34,686 nt of DNA from Clostridiales bacterium (GTDB taxonomy: Bacteria > Bacillota > Clostridia > Christensenellales > Borkfalkiaceae): NCBI GenBank assembly GCA_015055725.1, contig SVHO01000013.1:1-34686 (forward strand), read 5' to 3'. The number at the start of each line of letters is the position of its first letter. The stretch's first letter is position 1. The translations under genes were made by a program, and so were the position numbers. The notes beneath the pieces were generated by a model. The model was given only the letters and a program-made list of their open reading frames with translations. It ran no database searches and had not been told where the DNA came from. This document shows positions 22,988-31,431 of this stretch, piece by piece.

Positions 22988-24007
22988 TTAGTTAAATTTA
23001 AAGATTTTTCTAACGATAACGTAAACTGCTTTACAAAACTTGCAAACGAATTTGTTATTAGAGCCTGCAAGCCCAACGAATTTACGCCTACACTTTTTAT
23101 ACGTTATGGGGTCTATTTCTTTTAATCTTTCCCACAACTTACGTTTTCTTTCAAAACTTTCGGGTGTGTTTATCTTAATAAGATAAATGCTGTTTATCGT
23201 CATCAAAATTGAAACGTGCGACAAAATATATTTATAAAGTTTTGGCGAAACCTTTTCTATCGAGTTAACGTCACATTCAGCGGTTATAATTTCGGTCACT
23301 CGGATATGTTGGTCAATGCGTTTCATAATAACGCTTTCTGCAACCGATTGGTCTGCCCTGCCGATAAAATATCTATAAAAATCTACGTCGAGATAATAGA
23401 AGGTTTTTACAAAGGGCAACGGCTTACAAATAAAGATGTTGTCAACGTAAAAAGTGTGCTTTGGCAATTCTAAATTTATGTCTTTTAGAAGTTGAGTTTT
23501 ATAAGTCAAACTGTGCATGGCAATAAACTTGCCAACTGCAAACGGCTTACTTTCTTCAAAATTAAAAATTCTATCAACGGGGAATTCTTTGCGGTAATTT
23601 ACGAATTTTTGGGTGTTGTCTTCAACGTGTTCGTAAACGTAATTGCTTATAATAGCATCTGGTTCACTTTCGCTTTCAAAACTGCGAATTAAATCCATCA
23701 TTTTATTAAGCGCGTCTTCATCAACCCAATCGTCAGAGTCAACAACCTTAAAATACTTTCCCGTAGCGTTCTTTAAGCCAAAGTTCACCGCATCACCGTG
23801 TCCACCGTTTTCTTTATGAACAGCTTTAACGATTGAAGGGTATTCACTTGCATATTTATCAGCAATTTCTTTGGTGTTGTCTTTAGTAGAGCCGTCGTTT
23901 ACGATAATAATTTCAGCATCTTCCCCTGCTTTTAAAAGCGAAAGAATACATTTATCCATGTAAGAAGCGGAATTAAAACAAGGCACTGCAAAAGATATAA
24001 GTTTCAT
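22988..24007 (-). CDS. family 2 glycosyltransferase
   Basis: A 339-residue GT-A fold enzyme. It begins ISFAVPCFNSASYMDKCI, the GT2 'VPxYN' start, followed by VNDGSTKDNT (36-45) for nucleotide-sugar binding, HKENGGHGDAVNFGL (64-78) and the metal-binding DSDDWVDED (90-98). A catalytic-base region is less clear. It probably transfers a sugar to a cell-surface polymer or lipid carrier, but donor and acceptor cannot be told. The SD GATAGGAG precedes ATG. It follows hemZ by 21 bases and is probably the last gene of the recJ-rel-hemZ transcript. No other envelope polysaccharide genes are near, and similar stand-alone clostridial GT2 proteins are common. Confidence 0.9.
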   Translation of the reverse strand: MKLISFAVPCFNSASYMDKCILSLLKAGEDAEIIIVNDGSTKDNTKEIADKYASEYPSIVKAVHKENGGHGDAVNFGLKNATGKYFKVVDSDDWVDEDALNKMMDLIRSFESESEPDAIISNYVYEHVEDNTQKFVNYRKEFPVDRIFNFEESKPFAVGKFIAMHSLTYKTQLLKDINLELPKHTFYVDNIFICKPLPFVKTFYYLDVDFYRYFIGRADQSVAESVIMKRIDQHIRVTEIITAECDVNSIEKVSPKLYKYILSHVSILMTINSIYLIKINTPESFERKRKLWERLKEIDPITYKKCRRKFVGLAGSNNKFVCKFCKAVYVIVRKIFKFN

Positions 24008-24028
24008 AAATTCTCCTATCTAAAACTC

Positions 24029-25399
24029 TTACGAAAAAAGTTTTTCTTTCTTTAATTTAATTTGGTCTAATTTAGCAATATAAGTTGCCACGTCTTTTGG
24101 CGAAGCACACCTTTCAATGCGTTCACCACCAAAGAACACGCGCTTAGATATAGCGTTTGCGCCACAGGAAACGTTTTGCGCAATTTCTTCCATAACGTCA
24201 ATATTATAAACACACGCCTTGTTCGGCTTGGTATATCCAACGTTTTCAAGATTGCCCGCCATATATTTTTGGCGATATAAGTAATAAGGACTATAACCCG
24301 CTTTCGTAAGTTCACGATTAGCGTAATCAACCATATTCGCAACAACATCACCTGAAAGTCTTTTTTCACTTTCTGCAAGATATGAACCGCGTTTTATACA
24401 CAACGTGTGAACGGTTATGTTTTCGGGAGAAAGTTCAATCGCTTTATCAATGCTATTCTTAAAATCTTCTTGGGTTTCCCCGTCAAGCCCTGCGATTAAA
24501 TCCATATTTACGTCAAATAAGTCTTTAGCCATAAAATATTTTTCAATCACGTCGTTAGCGGTGTGGTTTCTGCCTAAAAGTTTTAAGGTTTTATCCGAAA
24601 ACGTTTGGGGGTTTATACATATGCGCGTCACCCCGTGTTTTTTCAAAATTTCTAGGTTGCTTTTGGTTATCCTGTCAGGTCTACCTGCTTCCACCGTATA
24701 TTCAACGCCCGTGTTAATACCGTCTATCGCGCACAAAATCTTTTCAAGATTTTCGTCAGAAAGTGCAACGGGTGTGCCACCGCCTATGTAAATGCTACGC
24801 AATTTTTTAATAAGCGGTTTAGCGTGCAAAATTTCATCAACCACGGCGTCTACGTAAGCGTCAACGTGCTTTTGCGCACTCTTTATATCTGCGCTTATGA
24901 ACGAACAATATTTGCACCTTGAAGGGCAAAACGGAACGAAAACGAAAAAGTCCGTGTTATCGTCGTCTTTTTTATAGATGCCTTTTTGAGTGTCAATAAC
25001 AGACTTAACCAGTGCGGTTTTTTGTTCGCTAACCTTCATAACGTCAGTAAAAAACGAAGTAAAATCTTCGCCCTTTTCTAACTGCTGATAAGCAAGTTTA
25101 GTCGGTCTAATCCCCGTCAAAGCGCCCCAAGGCAAATCTTTTTGAAAGTGCTTTGCTAAACCTTTATAAAGAGAAAGTTTTGCATAACGTTTGGTTAAGC
25201 GTTTTTTTTCCAACTCTCCGTCTACGATTTTAACCAAATTTCCGTAAGCGTAAACTTGCCCGTTAATCGTGACGGTGTTGATAAATTTATTTTCGCTCTC
25301 CTTAAATCTGTGTCTAATAGTTAAGGCGTCACCGCCGTCAAACAAATTAACCACTTCAATAAGTTCGCTTTCAAATTGTGGCAAGTTAGTATCAATCAT
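24029..25399 (-). CDS. hemZ: HemZ-like radical SAM coproporphyrinogen dehydrogenase
   Basis: A 456-residue radical SAM protein. After an N-terminal domain of about 150 residues, specific to the HemZ group (including PWGALTGIRPTKL at 90-102), comes the 4Fe-4S motif C158-PSR-C162-KY-C165, then IGGGTPVAL and the SAM-binding glycine-rich and Glu segments (VEAGRPDRIT; NPQTF). HemZ is grouped with oxygen-independent coproporphyrinogen III oxidases, but the exact reaction in Clostridia without a haem pathway is uncertain. The start is ATG 25399, overlapping the end of the hydrolase gene by eight bases; a longer in-frame start at 25477 would place 26 residues inside that gene. Synteny after rel and an MBL-fold gene is typical. 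Confidence 0.9.
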   Translation of the reverse strand: MIDTNLPQFESELIEVVNLFDGGDALTIRHRFKESENKFINTVTINGQVYAYGNLVKIVDGELEKKRLTKRYAKLSLYKGLAKHFQKDLPWGALTGIRPTKLAYQQLEKGEDFTSFFTDVMKVSEQKTALVKSVIDTQKGIYKKDDDNTDFFVFVPFCPSRCKYCSFISADIKSAQKHVDAYVDAVVDEILHAKPLIKKLRSIYIGGGTPVALSDENLEKILCAIDGINTGVEYTVEAGRPDRITKSNLEILKKHGVTRICINPQTFSDKTLKLLGRNHTANDVIEKYFMAKDLFDVNMDLIAGLDGETQEDFKNSIDKAIELSPENITVHTLCIKRGSYLAESEKRLSGDVVANMVDYANRELTKAGYSPYYLYRQKYMAGNLENVGYTKPNKACVYNIDVMEEIAQNVSCGANAISKRVFFGGERIERCASPKDVATYIAKLDQIKLKKEKLFS

Positions 25400-26006
25400 A
25401 ATCAACAAATCTATTAAACTGCCTTTCGTGTGAAAGGGTTGTAAAATCTTCGTGCCCTGGGTAAACGGCGTATTCACCGTCTAAAGCAAACAGCCTTTTA
25501 ACTGAATTAACGAGCGCGTTTCTATCCCCCGTTGGGAAGTCCGTGCGCCCAACAGATTCTAAAAACAAGGTGTCGCCCGTAAAAAGCATATTATCTATCA
25601 AATAGCAAACCGAACCGTCAGTATGCCCGGGCGTGTGCAAAACCTTAAAGTTAAAACCACAAACGTTAATTTCTTGCCCGTCGGTGAGCAAAACGTCCGC
25701 CGTCAAACAATCAAAATTGCGCCCAAAATCACGGCTCAAATTGCCGTCGTTTAAAAGTTTTGGCGCATCAAATTCACCGATATAAACTTTCGCGCCGTCG
25801 TCTTGCAACTTTTTAGCGTTGCCAGCGTGATCAAAATGCGCGTGCGTCAATAAAAGCGCGCATACCTTAAAGCCGAATTGTTCTTCCGCCTGCTTTATTT
25901 TTTTATAATTTTCTCCGCCGTCAATAGCCACGGCTTGCCCGTTATCGTTAACCAAAAAATAAGTGTTAACTCTTAGTGGCCCTGATGATAAGTGGTATAA
26001 TTTCAT
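25392..26006 (-). CDS. metallo-beta-lactamase-fold hydrolase (glyoxalase II-like)
   Basis: A 204-residue single-domain protein with the binuclear zinc motifs THAHFDH (54-60), HTPGHTDGS (near 130), FTGDTLF (the bridging Asp) and the last His in YPGHED. The fold and length match the YqgX/YcbL group of glyoxalase II-like thioesterases found beside rel and hemZ in many Clostridia. These hydrolyse thioesters such as lactoyl-thiol adducts, but the natural substrate here is not known. It starts three bases after the rel stop codon and overlaps hemZ by eight bases, so it is tightly coupled in the operon. Confidence 0.9.
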   Translation of the reverse strand: MKLYHLSSGPLRVNTYFLVNDNGQAVAIDGGENYKKIKQAEEQFGFKVCALLLTHAHFDHAGNAKKLQDDGAKVYIGEFDAPKLLNDGNLSRDFGRNFDCLTADVLLTDGQEINVCGFNFKVLHTPGHTDGSVCYLIDNMLFTGDTLFLESVGRTDFPTGDRNALVNSVKRLFALDGEYAVYPGHEDFTTLSHERQFNRFVDYD

Positions 26007-26008
26007 TA

Positions 26009-28141
26009 TTAGTTAGCCGTCCTAAACACGTCTAAAATCTTGGGGTCTTGACGAAGTTTATTTATAAGGTTATTAAGTTCATCTTTGCTGTTAAGTCTTA
26101 TATGGAAGTCAACGGTTGCTTGATTGCTCTTAACGTCCGTTCTGCCGTTGGTAGAAACGATTTCAAGTTTAAATTGCGCAACGGTAGACGCAACGACTGA
26201 AAGAATTTCTGCCTGAGTGTTGCCAACAACCTTAATGCCTGCGTTATAAACGCTATCAACGTTATCCGTCCAAGAAACTTCGATAAGCCTATCGTCTTCA
26301 ACTTGCTTTAAGTTAGGGCAGTCACGCCTATGCACGGTCACACCGTGTCCACGTGAAATAAAGCCCACTATATCGTCACCGGGAACGGGATTACAGCAAC
26401 CTGCAAATCTAACCAAAAGCCCTGCCATACCCTTAACTTTAACGCTACTATCACCCTTTTTACCCGTCTTAAAAAACTTGGTAATTTCTTGTTGGGGTTG
26501 GCTTTTTCTATGGTAATCAATAAGTTTAACTATAACTTGATTAACCGACACAGCACCATAGCCAATAGATGCAAACATTTCTTCTTGTCCGTTAAAAGAC
26601 ATACGCGCAGAAATTTGCAAGAACGCTTCTTCGGTTAAAAGTTCAGAAAGATTAAACCCGCGTCTTTTTGCCTCGGCGTCAAGCATAATCTTACCCGTTT
26701 TAACGTTTTCATCTTTCATTTCACGCTTAAAGAACTGTTTAATCTTTACGCGTGCGCTTGGGCTTTTAACAATTTTAAGCCAATCCCAAGACGGACCTTT
26801 TGAACTTTGTGAGGTAATTATATCAACCACGTCACCCACTTGCAATACGGTGTTTAGGGGCACCATTTTAGAGTTTACTTTCGCGCCTACGCATTTATTG
26901 CCGACTGCAGAGTGGATATTATACGCAAAGTCAAGTGGGGTTGCGTCTTTGGGCAAACTTATAACGTCCCCTTTTGGTGTAAAAACCAAAACTTCGGAAC
27001 TATATATATCGCCTTTAAGAGAGTTCAAAAATTCTTTACTATCTTTAAGCCCACCCTGCCATTCCATAACTTCTCTAATCCAAGTTAGGCGAGTATCAAG
27101 GTCGTCTGCGATATTTTTCTTTTCTTTATATTTCCAATGCGCCGCGATACCGTATTCTGCAGCGTGGTTCATTTCGTAAGTTCTAATTTGAATTTCAAAA
27201 ACCTTACCGTAATTAGTGACGACCGTGGTGTGCAACGAGCGATACATATTAGGCTTAGGCGTAGCAATATAATCTTTAATGCGCCCTGGAACAGGTTTCC
27301 ATTTATGGTGGATTTTGCCAAAAACTTCATAACACTCGTCAACGGTGTTTACGATAATTCTAATGGCAACAAGGTCGTAAATTTGGTCAAGCGTTTTATT
27401 GCGCTCTTTCATCTTTCTATAAATACTATAAAGATGCTTTTTCCTACCGTAAACGTCCCCGTTAACACCTGATTCTTTTAATATAGTTTTAACTTCGTCA
27501 ACAACGTGGTCAACGAGTTCTACGTTAGCCTTTAAGCGTTCGTCAATATTAGTAGACAAATATTCGTAAAATTCGGGTTCTAAATATTTCAAGCACAAGT
27601 CTTCAAGTTCGCATTTAATTTGCGAAATACCAAGCCTGTGCGCAAGTGGTGCGTAAATTTCAAGCGTTTCACGCGCCATGCGTTGTTGTCGCTCGATAGA
27701 CAAAAAGTTAAGCGAGCGCATATTATGCAAGCGGTCCGCAAGTTTAATGATTATAACCCTTATATCCTTTGCCATCGCAACGAATATTTTACGGAAGTTT
27801 TCAGCCTGCTCTTCTTCTTTAGAAGTAAACTGAATTTTATCAAGTTTAGTGACGCCAACTACGAGTTCTAAAACCTCTTCGCCAAATTCTTTCTTTATAT
27901 CGCCTTCTGACACGGGTGTATCTTCAATAACGTCGTGCAAGAACGCCGCAACGACGGTTGCTGCATCAAGCCCTAAATCAATCAAAATACCCGCAACGGT
28001 ACAAGGGTGAATAAAATATTCTTCACCCGATGCGCGTTTTTGATTGGCGTGCGCCTTCCTCGAAAAATCATACGCGTGCTTAAGCATTGCGTAATCTTTA
28101 CCGTTATAAGTCTTTTCAAGTCGTTCTAAAATTTCTAACAT
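26009..28141 (-). CDS. relA: bifunctional (p)ppGpp synthetase/hydrolase Rel
   Basis: A 710-residue long RSH enzyme that makes and degrades (p)ppGpp, the stringent-response alarmone. Domains in order: HD hydrolase with HPCTVAGIL and FLHDVIEDT (about 47-77), intact and therefore likely active; synthetase with GRKKHLYSIYRKM and DLVAIRIIV, and the GRIKDYIATPKPNMYRSLHTTV loop (about 300); TGS domain (LVFTPKGDVISLPKDATPLDFAY); helical and zinc-finger region with RFAGCCNPVPGDDIVGF; and C-terminal ACT. Both catalytic domains look complete, as in Firmicutes Rel. The SD AAAGG lies in the recJ-rel gap. The usual neighbours apt (before) and dtd (after) are missing. Confidence 0.96.
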   Translation of the reverse strand: MLEILERLEKTYNGKDYAMLKHAYDFSRKAHANQKRASGEEYFIHPCTVAGILIDLGLDAATVVAAFLHDVIEDTPVSEGDIKKEFGEEVLELVVGVTKLDKIQFTSKEEEQAENFRKIFVAMAKDIRVIIIKLADRLHNMRSLNFLSIERQQRMARETLEIYAPLAHRLGISQIKCELEDLCLKYLEPEFYEYLSTNIDERLKANVELVDHVVDEVKTILKESGVNGDVYGRKKHLYSIYRKMKERNKTLDQIYDLVAIRIIVNTVDECYEVFGKIHHKWKPVPGRIKDYIATPKPNMYRSLHTTVVTNYGKVFEIQIRTYEMNHAAEYGIAAHWKYKEKKNIADDLDTRLTWIREVMEWQGGLKDSKEFLNSLKGDIYSSEVLVFTPKGDVISLPKDATPLDFAYNIHSAVGNKCVGAKVNSKMVPLNTVLQVGDVVDIITSQSSKGPSWDWLKIVKSPSARVKIKQFFKREMKDENVKTGKIMLDAEAKRRGFNLSELLTEEAFLQISARMSFNGQEEMFASIGYGAVSVNQVIVKLIDYHRKSQPQQEITKFFKTGKKGDSSVKVKGMAGLLVRFAGCCNPVPGDDIVGFISRGHGVTVHRRDCPNLKQVEDDRLIEVSWTDNVDSVYNAGIKVVGNTQAEILSVVASTVAQFKLEIVSTNGRTDVKSNQATVDFHIRLNSKDELNNLINKLRQDPKILDVFRTAN

Positions 28142-28143
28142 AA

Positions 28144-30417
28144 CTAAACCTTTAACGTATAAATTTTACTATATAGTTTAGAATTTGTCAATGCGTTTTT
28201 GACATTTTGGTTAAATACGAAAGTGCCGTTTACAACTGAGAATATGCCTAGTTCTAAAAAAGTTTCGGTGACGAATATCGCTTGATATAAATTTTCGTCA
28301 ACTATATATTTTTGGCAAAAATCAACCGTGCTAATAAAACTCTTATTGCTAAGTGCTTTTAGTGATATAAAAATACGTTCAAAATCACTTCTATCCGTGC
28401 TAATTCTATCTAATAAAGTATAACTTAACGCGCCCTTAAAAATGCTAACTTTGGCTTGCGTTTTATAATATTGTAAAGGTTTATCCAAATAAACTAATCG
28501 CCTGCAATCTTCAGGTATCACCGTTGGGCAAACCACAATTTCGCCACGAGCGCGCGTGCAGTCGAATAAACTAACGGGCAAATTATTGAGTTGTGGATAA
28601 AACTTAATATTTTCAGGATTAGAAACTACGTATAGCGCACTATTAACGTTCTCTAAAATTTGGTCTATTTGTTCAACTTCAGGGCTTTCGTCATCACTAA
28701 TTAAATTAACTAAATTATTGCGGAAAACGTATGGCGCAATACTTTTATAATCGTCATATTCAGGCAAAACGTATCGCGAATAACCTTTCAAATATTCCCT
28801 ATTTTTAAAGGTTGATAAATTAAACTCGAAAACTACTTTTTTGTTTATAGGGAGTGATAAAGGCAAAACGTTTTTTTCACCGTTAAAATCAAGAATTTCA
28901 ATGACGTTCGTTCTATAAGAATAGTGTGGTGAACCGTTTTTTAAAGGCAAAGAAGTAGTTTCACCAACCGTAATTGAAAATAACGGACGCTTATTCCCCA
29001 CCCCGAAAGGCTCTAACGTCTCAAGTTCTCTTGCGAATTGAAGAGGGGCGTGCGAAGTCAATTCCCACTCAACCGCAAGTTTTTGCTCACCGCTAACTTG
29101 CGCGCTAAACGTTTGCGCATATTCGTTGAGTTTTTTTCTTAAAAGTTCAAAATCTTCTTTCGAAACGGAAACGCCTGCCGCTTGAGCATGTCCACCGTAA
29201 GCAATAAGGATATCTTTTGCCGAACAAATTGCGTCGTAAATATTAACACCGTCAACACTGCGGGCAGAACCTTTAAAAAAGCCGTCGTGACCAGCAAAAA
29301 CGATAACGGGGCGTGCATATTCTTCAACGAGTTTTGCCGCCACGATACCAACGAATCCTGCGCGCCAATTTTGGTCTGCAACCATAATAATACCGTCGTT
29401 ATCAGCGTTAGTTTGAATAATTTTTTGTTTTGCTTCGCGATAAATTTTATCGCATTCCGTTTGTCTTTGAACGTTATATTCACCAAGTTTAACCGCTAAA
29501 TCAAAAACGGTGTTTGGATTTTTATCAATAAATAATTCGAGCGCAGAGCGCGCGTCACCCATGCGCCCACCAGCATTCACGCGTGGAGCAACGTTATATG
29601 CAAGCGTTTGAGCCGTCACTTGTTTATTTATTTCACCTAAAAGATACTTAAACGGCAAGCGCAATTTTCTTTTATCGTTAAAAATTTTTAAGCCTTCAAC
29701 GACGATATTTCTATTTTCATCTAACAAATCCATGCTATCGGCAACGGTTGCCAAGGCAACTAAGTCAAGGTAATCGTTTGCCTTCTCGCCAATTAACGCA
29801 TAGCCTAATTTATAAGCAACCCCCGCCCCACAAAGTTCTGTAAACGGATATTTTTGCCCTGCAATTTTGGGATTTATTTTAATGCAATCGGGAAGAATTA
29901 AAGGCGGTTCGTGGTGGTCGGTCACTATAACGTCAATCCCAAGCAAGTTTATTTCTTTAATTTTTTCGGCATCGCTTATTCCACAGTCTACCGTAATAAT
30001 TAAATCGATGCGTTCATCTTGATTTAATTGTTCTATCGTTTTAAGGCTTAATCCATACCCTTCGTCACGTTCAGGAATATATGTTGACGCTTCAATCCCA
30101 AAGTCTTTCAAGCAATAATATAAAACGGAAGTTGCAGAAACACCGTCCGCATCATAATCACCAAAAATTAAAACTTTTTCCCTTCTTTCTTTTGCAAGTT
30201 TTATTCTATTCACCGCATCACAAACGCCGTCTAATAAAAGTGGATTATAAAACCACTTTTTACCAGGGTTAAGAAAAGTTTTAACTTTATCAGAAGTGTC
30301 AACTCCACGGCAAAACAAAAGCCTTGCGGTATCAAAAAGGATACCACATTCGCTTGCGATTGAACTTATTTTATCAATCTCCTCTTTCGTTAAGTTTTTG
30401 CCGTAAACAATTTTCAT
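28144..30417 (-). CDS. recJ: single-stranded-DNA-specific exonuclease RecJ
   Basis: A 757-residue DHH-family 5'-to-3' single-strand exonuclease used in recombination and mismatch repair. The metal-binding motifs run in order: FGDYDADGVSA (85-95), TVDCGIS, TDHHEPP (near 165) and LCGAGVAYKLG, then NAGGRMGDA for the DHHA1 domain and the later SGGHAQAAG-like segment (YGGHAQAAGVSV). The C-terminal 200 residues extend beyond the 560-residue E. coli enzyme, as is usual for Firmicutes RecJ, with an OB-like part. It lies downstream of secD-secF and upstream of rel by two bases. The SD before ATG is weak (GAGTTGG). A hairpin sits between secF and recJ. Confidence 0.95.
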   Translation of the reverse strand: MKIVYGKNLTKEEIDKISSIASECGILFDTARLLFCRGVDTSDKVKTFLNPGKKWFYNPLLLDGVCDAVNRIKLAKERREKVLIFGDYDADGVSATSVLYYCLKDFGIEASTYIPERDEGYGLSLKTIEQLNQDERIDLIITVDCGISDAEKIKEINLLGIDVIVTDHHEPPLILPDCIKINPKIAGQKYPFTELCGAGVAYKLGYALIGEKANDYLDLVALATVADSMDLLDENRNIVVEGLKIFNDKRKLRLPFKYLLGEINKQVTAQTLAYNVAPRVNAGGRMGDARSALELFIDKNPNTVFDLAVKLGEYNVQRQTECDKIYREAKQKIIQTNADNDGIIMVADQNWRAGFVGIVAAKLVEEYARPVIVFAGHDGFFKGSARSVDGVNIYDAICSAKDILIAYGGHAQAAGVSVSKEDFELLRKKLNEYAQTFSAQVSGEQKLAVEWELTSHAPLQFARELETLEPFGVGNKRPLFSITVGETTSLPLKNGSPHYSYRTNVIEILDFNGEKNVLPLSLPINKKVVFEFNLSTFKNREYLKGYSRYVLPEYDDYKSIAPYVFRNNLVNLISDDESPEVEQIDQILENVNSALYVVSNPENIKFYPQLNNLPVSLFDCTRARGEIVVCPTVIPEDCRRLVYLDKPLQYYKTQAKVSIFKGALSYTLLDRISTDRSDFERIFISLKALSNKSFISTVDFCQKYIVDENLYQAIFVTETFLELGIFSVVNGTFVFNQNVKNALTNSKLYSKIYTLKV

Positions 30418-30442
30418 AAACCAACTCTATAATAAATCGAAT

Positions 30443-30465
30443 AAGGCGGAAATTGTTTCCGCCTT
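30443..30465 (-). terminator. hairpin after secF, probable terminator
   Basis: The arms AAGGCGGAAA and TTTCCGCCTT (10 perfect pairs) with a three-base loop are followed on the minus strand by ATTCGATTTATT, a poor T run. It could end secD-secF or allow read-through into recJ; no convincing promoter is seen before recJ. Confidence 0.6.
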
Positions 30466-30497
30466 AAATTTTAAAACTAAACTAACTTAATAATTGT

Positions 30498-31430
30498 TTA
30501 AGCGTTTTTCTTTTTGCGCCCTTTAATGCTTGCCCAAATGAGCGGAGCACCAAAATAAGAAGAGCAAAGCGCACAAATACCCGCCAAAACAAGTTGCCCT
30601 GCAACTATCATCAAATAAGGTGTGATAAACGCAAAGAGTGCAACTGCCGAAACCGCAATAGCAACGGCGATAAACAAATATTTTCTTAATTCCTTAGCCA
30701 TAACTTTATCAGCAATTTGCCAAGTTGAAAGTTTTGCGTTAGCAGTATTCTTCAATTCTTCTTTGCATCTTGAAAGGGTTGAAATTGCAAGCGCACCTGA
30801 TAAAAATATTGAAAGTGCAATTCCAAATCCAACGAACGGATATGCTGGCAATCTAGTTATACCCATAAGTGCAACGAATAATAGACCTGCTAAAATACTT
30901 GAAAAAATGGTTGCGGTTGCGCCGGATAGTTTTTCCATTATCAAAGCGTAAACGAAAATTACTATTGCGCCCACACCGATTGCGAGCAACAACCAACCTA
31001 TTTCAAAATAATCGTTGCCGATAACCGAACTATATTTTGCAGTCACTTCAATGGTGTCTGCACCGATAAGATTGCCGTTTGCATCTTTAACCAAGGTGTC
31101 TATTTTATCTTGAACGTAAATCGTAATTTCTTCTTCGGTTATGTTTGCTTTTTGGTTTAATTTATAAATGAGCGTCTTTCCGTCGTACATTTCTTGGAAA
31201 GCATATTCTGAAGTGTCTATTCCTTTATCTTCAAAGAACTTATCGGTTGAAGATTTTAACACTGATTTAGCATTACCAACGCTATTATCAATGCTAACTT
31301 TAACTTCATAAGAATTTTTAAAGTCAATTGCTTGGTTAAACCCGAAGATACCGAAAAAAGTCATTCCGATAACGAGAACTGCGAGTGCTATAACGATAAA
31401 CAATTTATATTTTTTATTAAGTGCGTTCAT
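30498..31430 (-). CDS. secF: protein translocase subunit SecF, divergent
   Basis: A 310-residue membrane protein with the SecF layout: one N-terminal transmembrane helix, an extracytoplasmic domain, then five helices. It is divergent. The 'GIDFxGGT' motif reads AIDFKNSYEV, and the fourth-helix segment that normally carries an Asp (GYSLNDTVVVFDR) reads GIALSIFLSGALAISTLSR with no acidic residue. SecF with SecD uses the proton motive force to help pull exported proteins across the membrane; the missing Asp casts doubt on proton coupling. The start is ATG 31430 with GAGGAGG upstream (within the end of secD); an in-frame TTG at 31439 would overlap secD and lacks an SD. It follows secD by one base. 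Confidence 0.88.
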   Translation of the reverse strand: MNALNKKYKLFIVIALAVLVIGMTFFGIFGFNQAIDFKNSYEVKVSIDNSVGNAKSVLKSSTDKFFEDKGIDTSEYAFQEMYDGKTLIYKLNQKANITEEEITIYVQDKIDTLVKDANGNLIGADTIEVTAKYSSVIGNDYFEIGWLLLAIGVGAIVIFVYALIMEKLSGATATIFSSILAGLLFVALMGITRLPAYPFVGFGIALSIFLSGALAISTLSRCKEELKNTANAKLSTWQIADKVMAKELRKYLFIAVAIAVSAVALFAFITPYLMIVAGQLVLAGICALCSSYFGAPLIWASIKGRKKKNA

Positions 31431-31431
31431 A

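Noticed and set aside
25400..25477. Longer start for hemZ
   Set aside because: The added 26 residues would lie wholly inside the hydrolase gene, and family proteins start near MIDTNLP.
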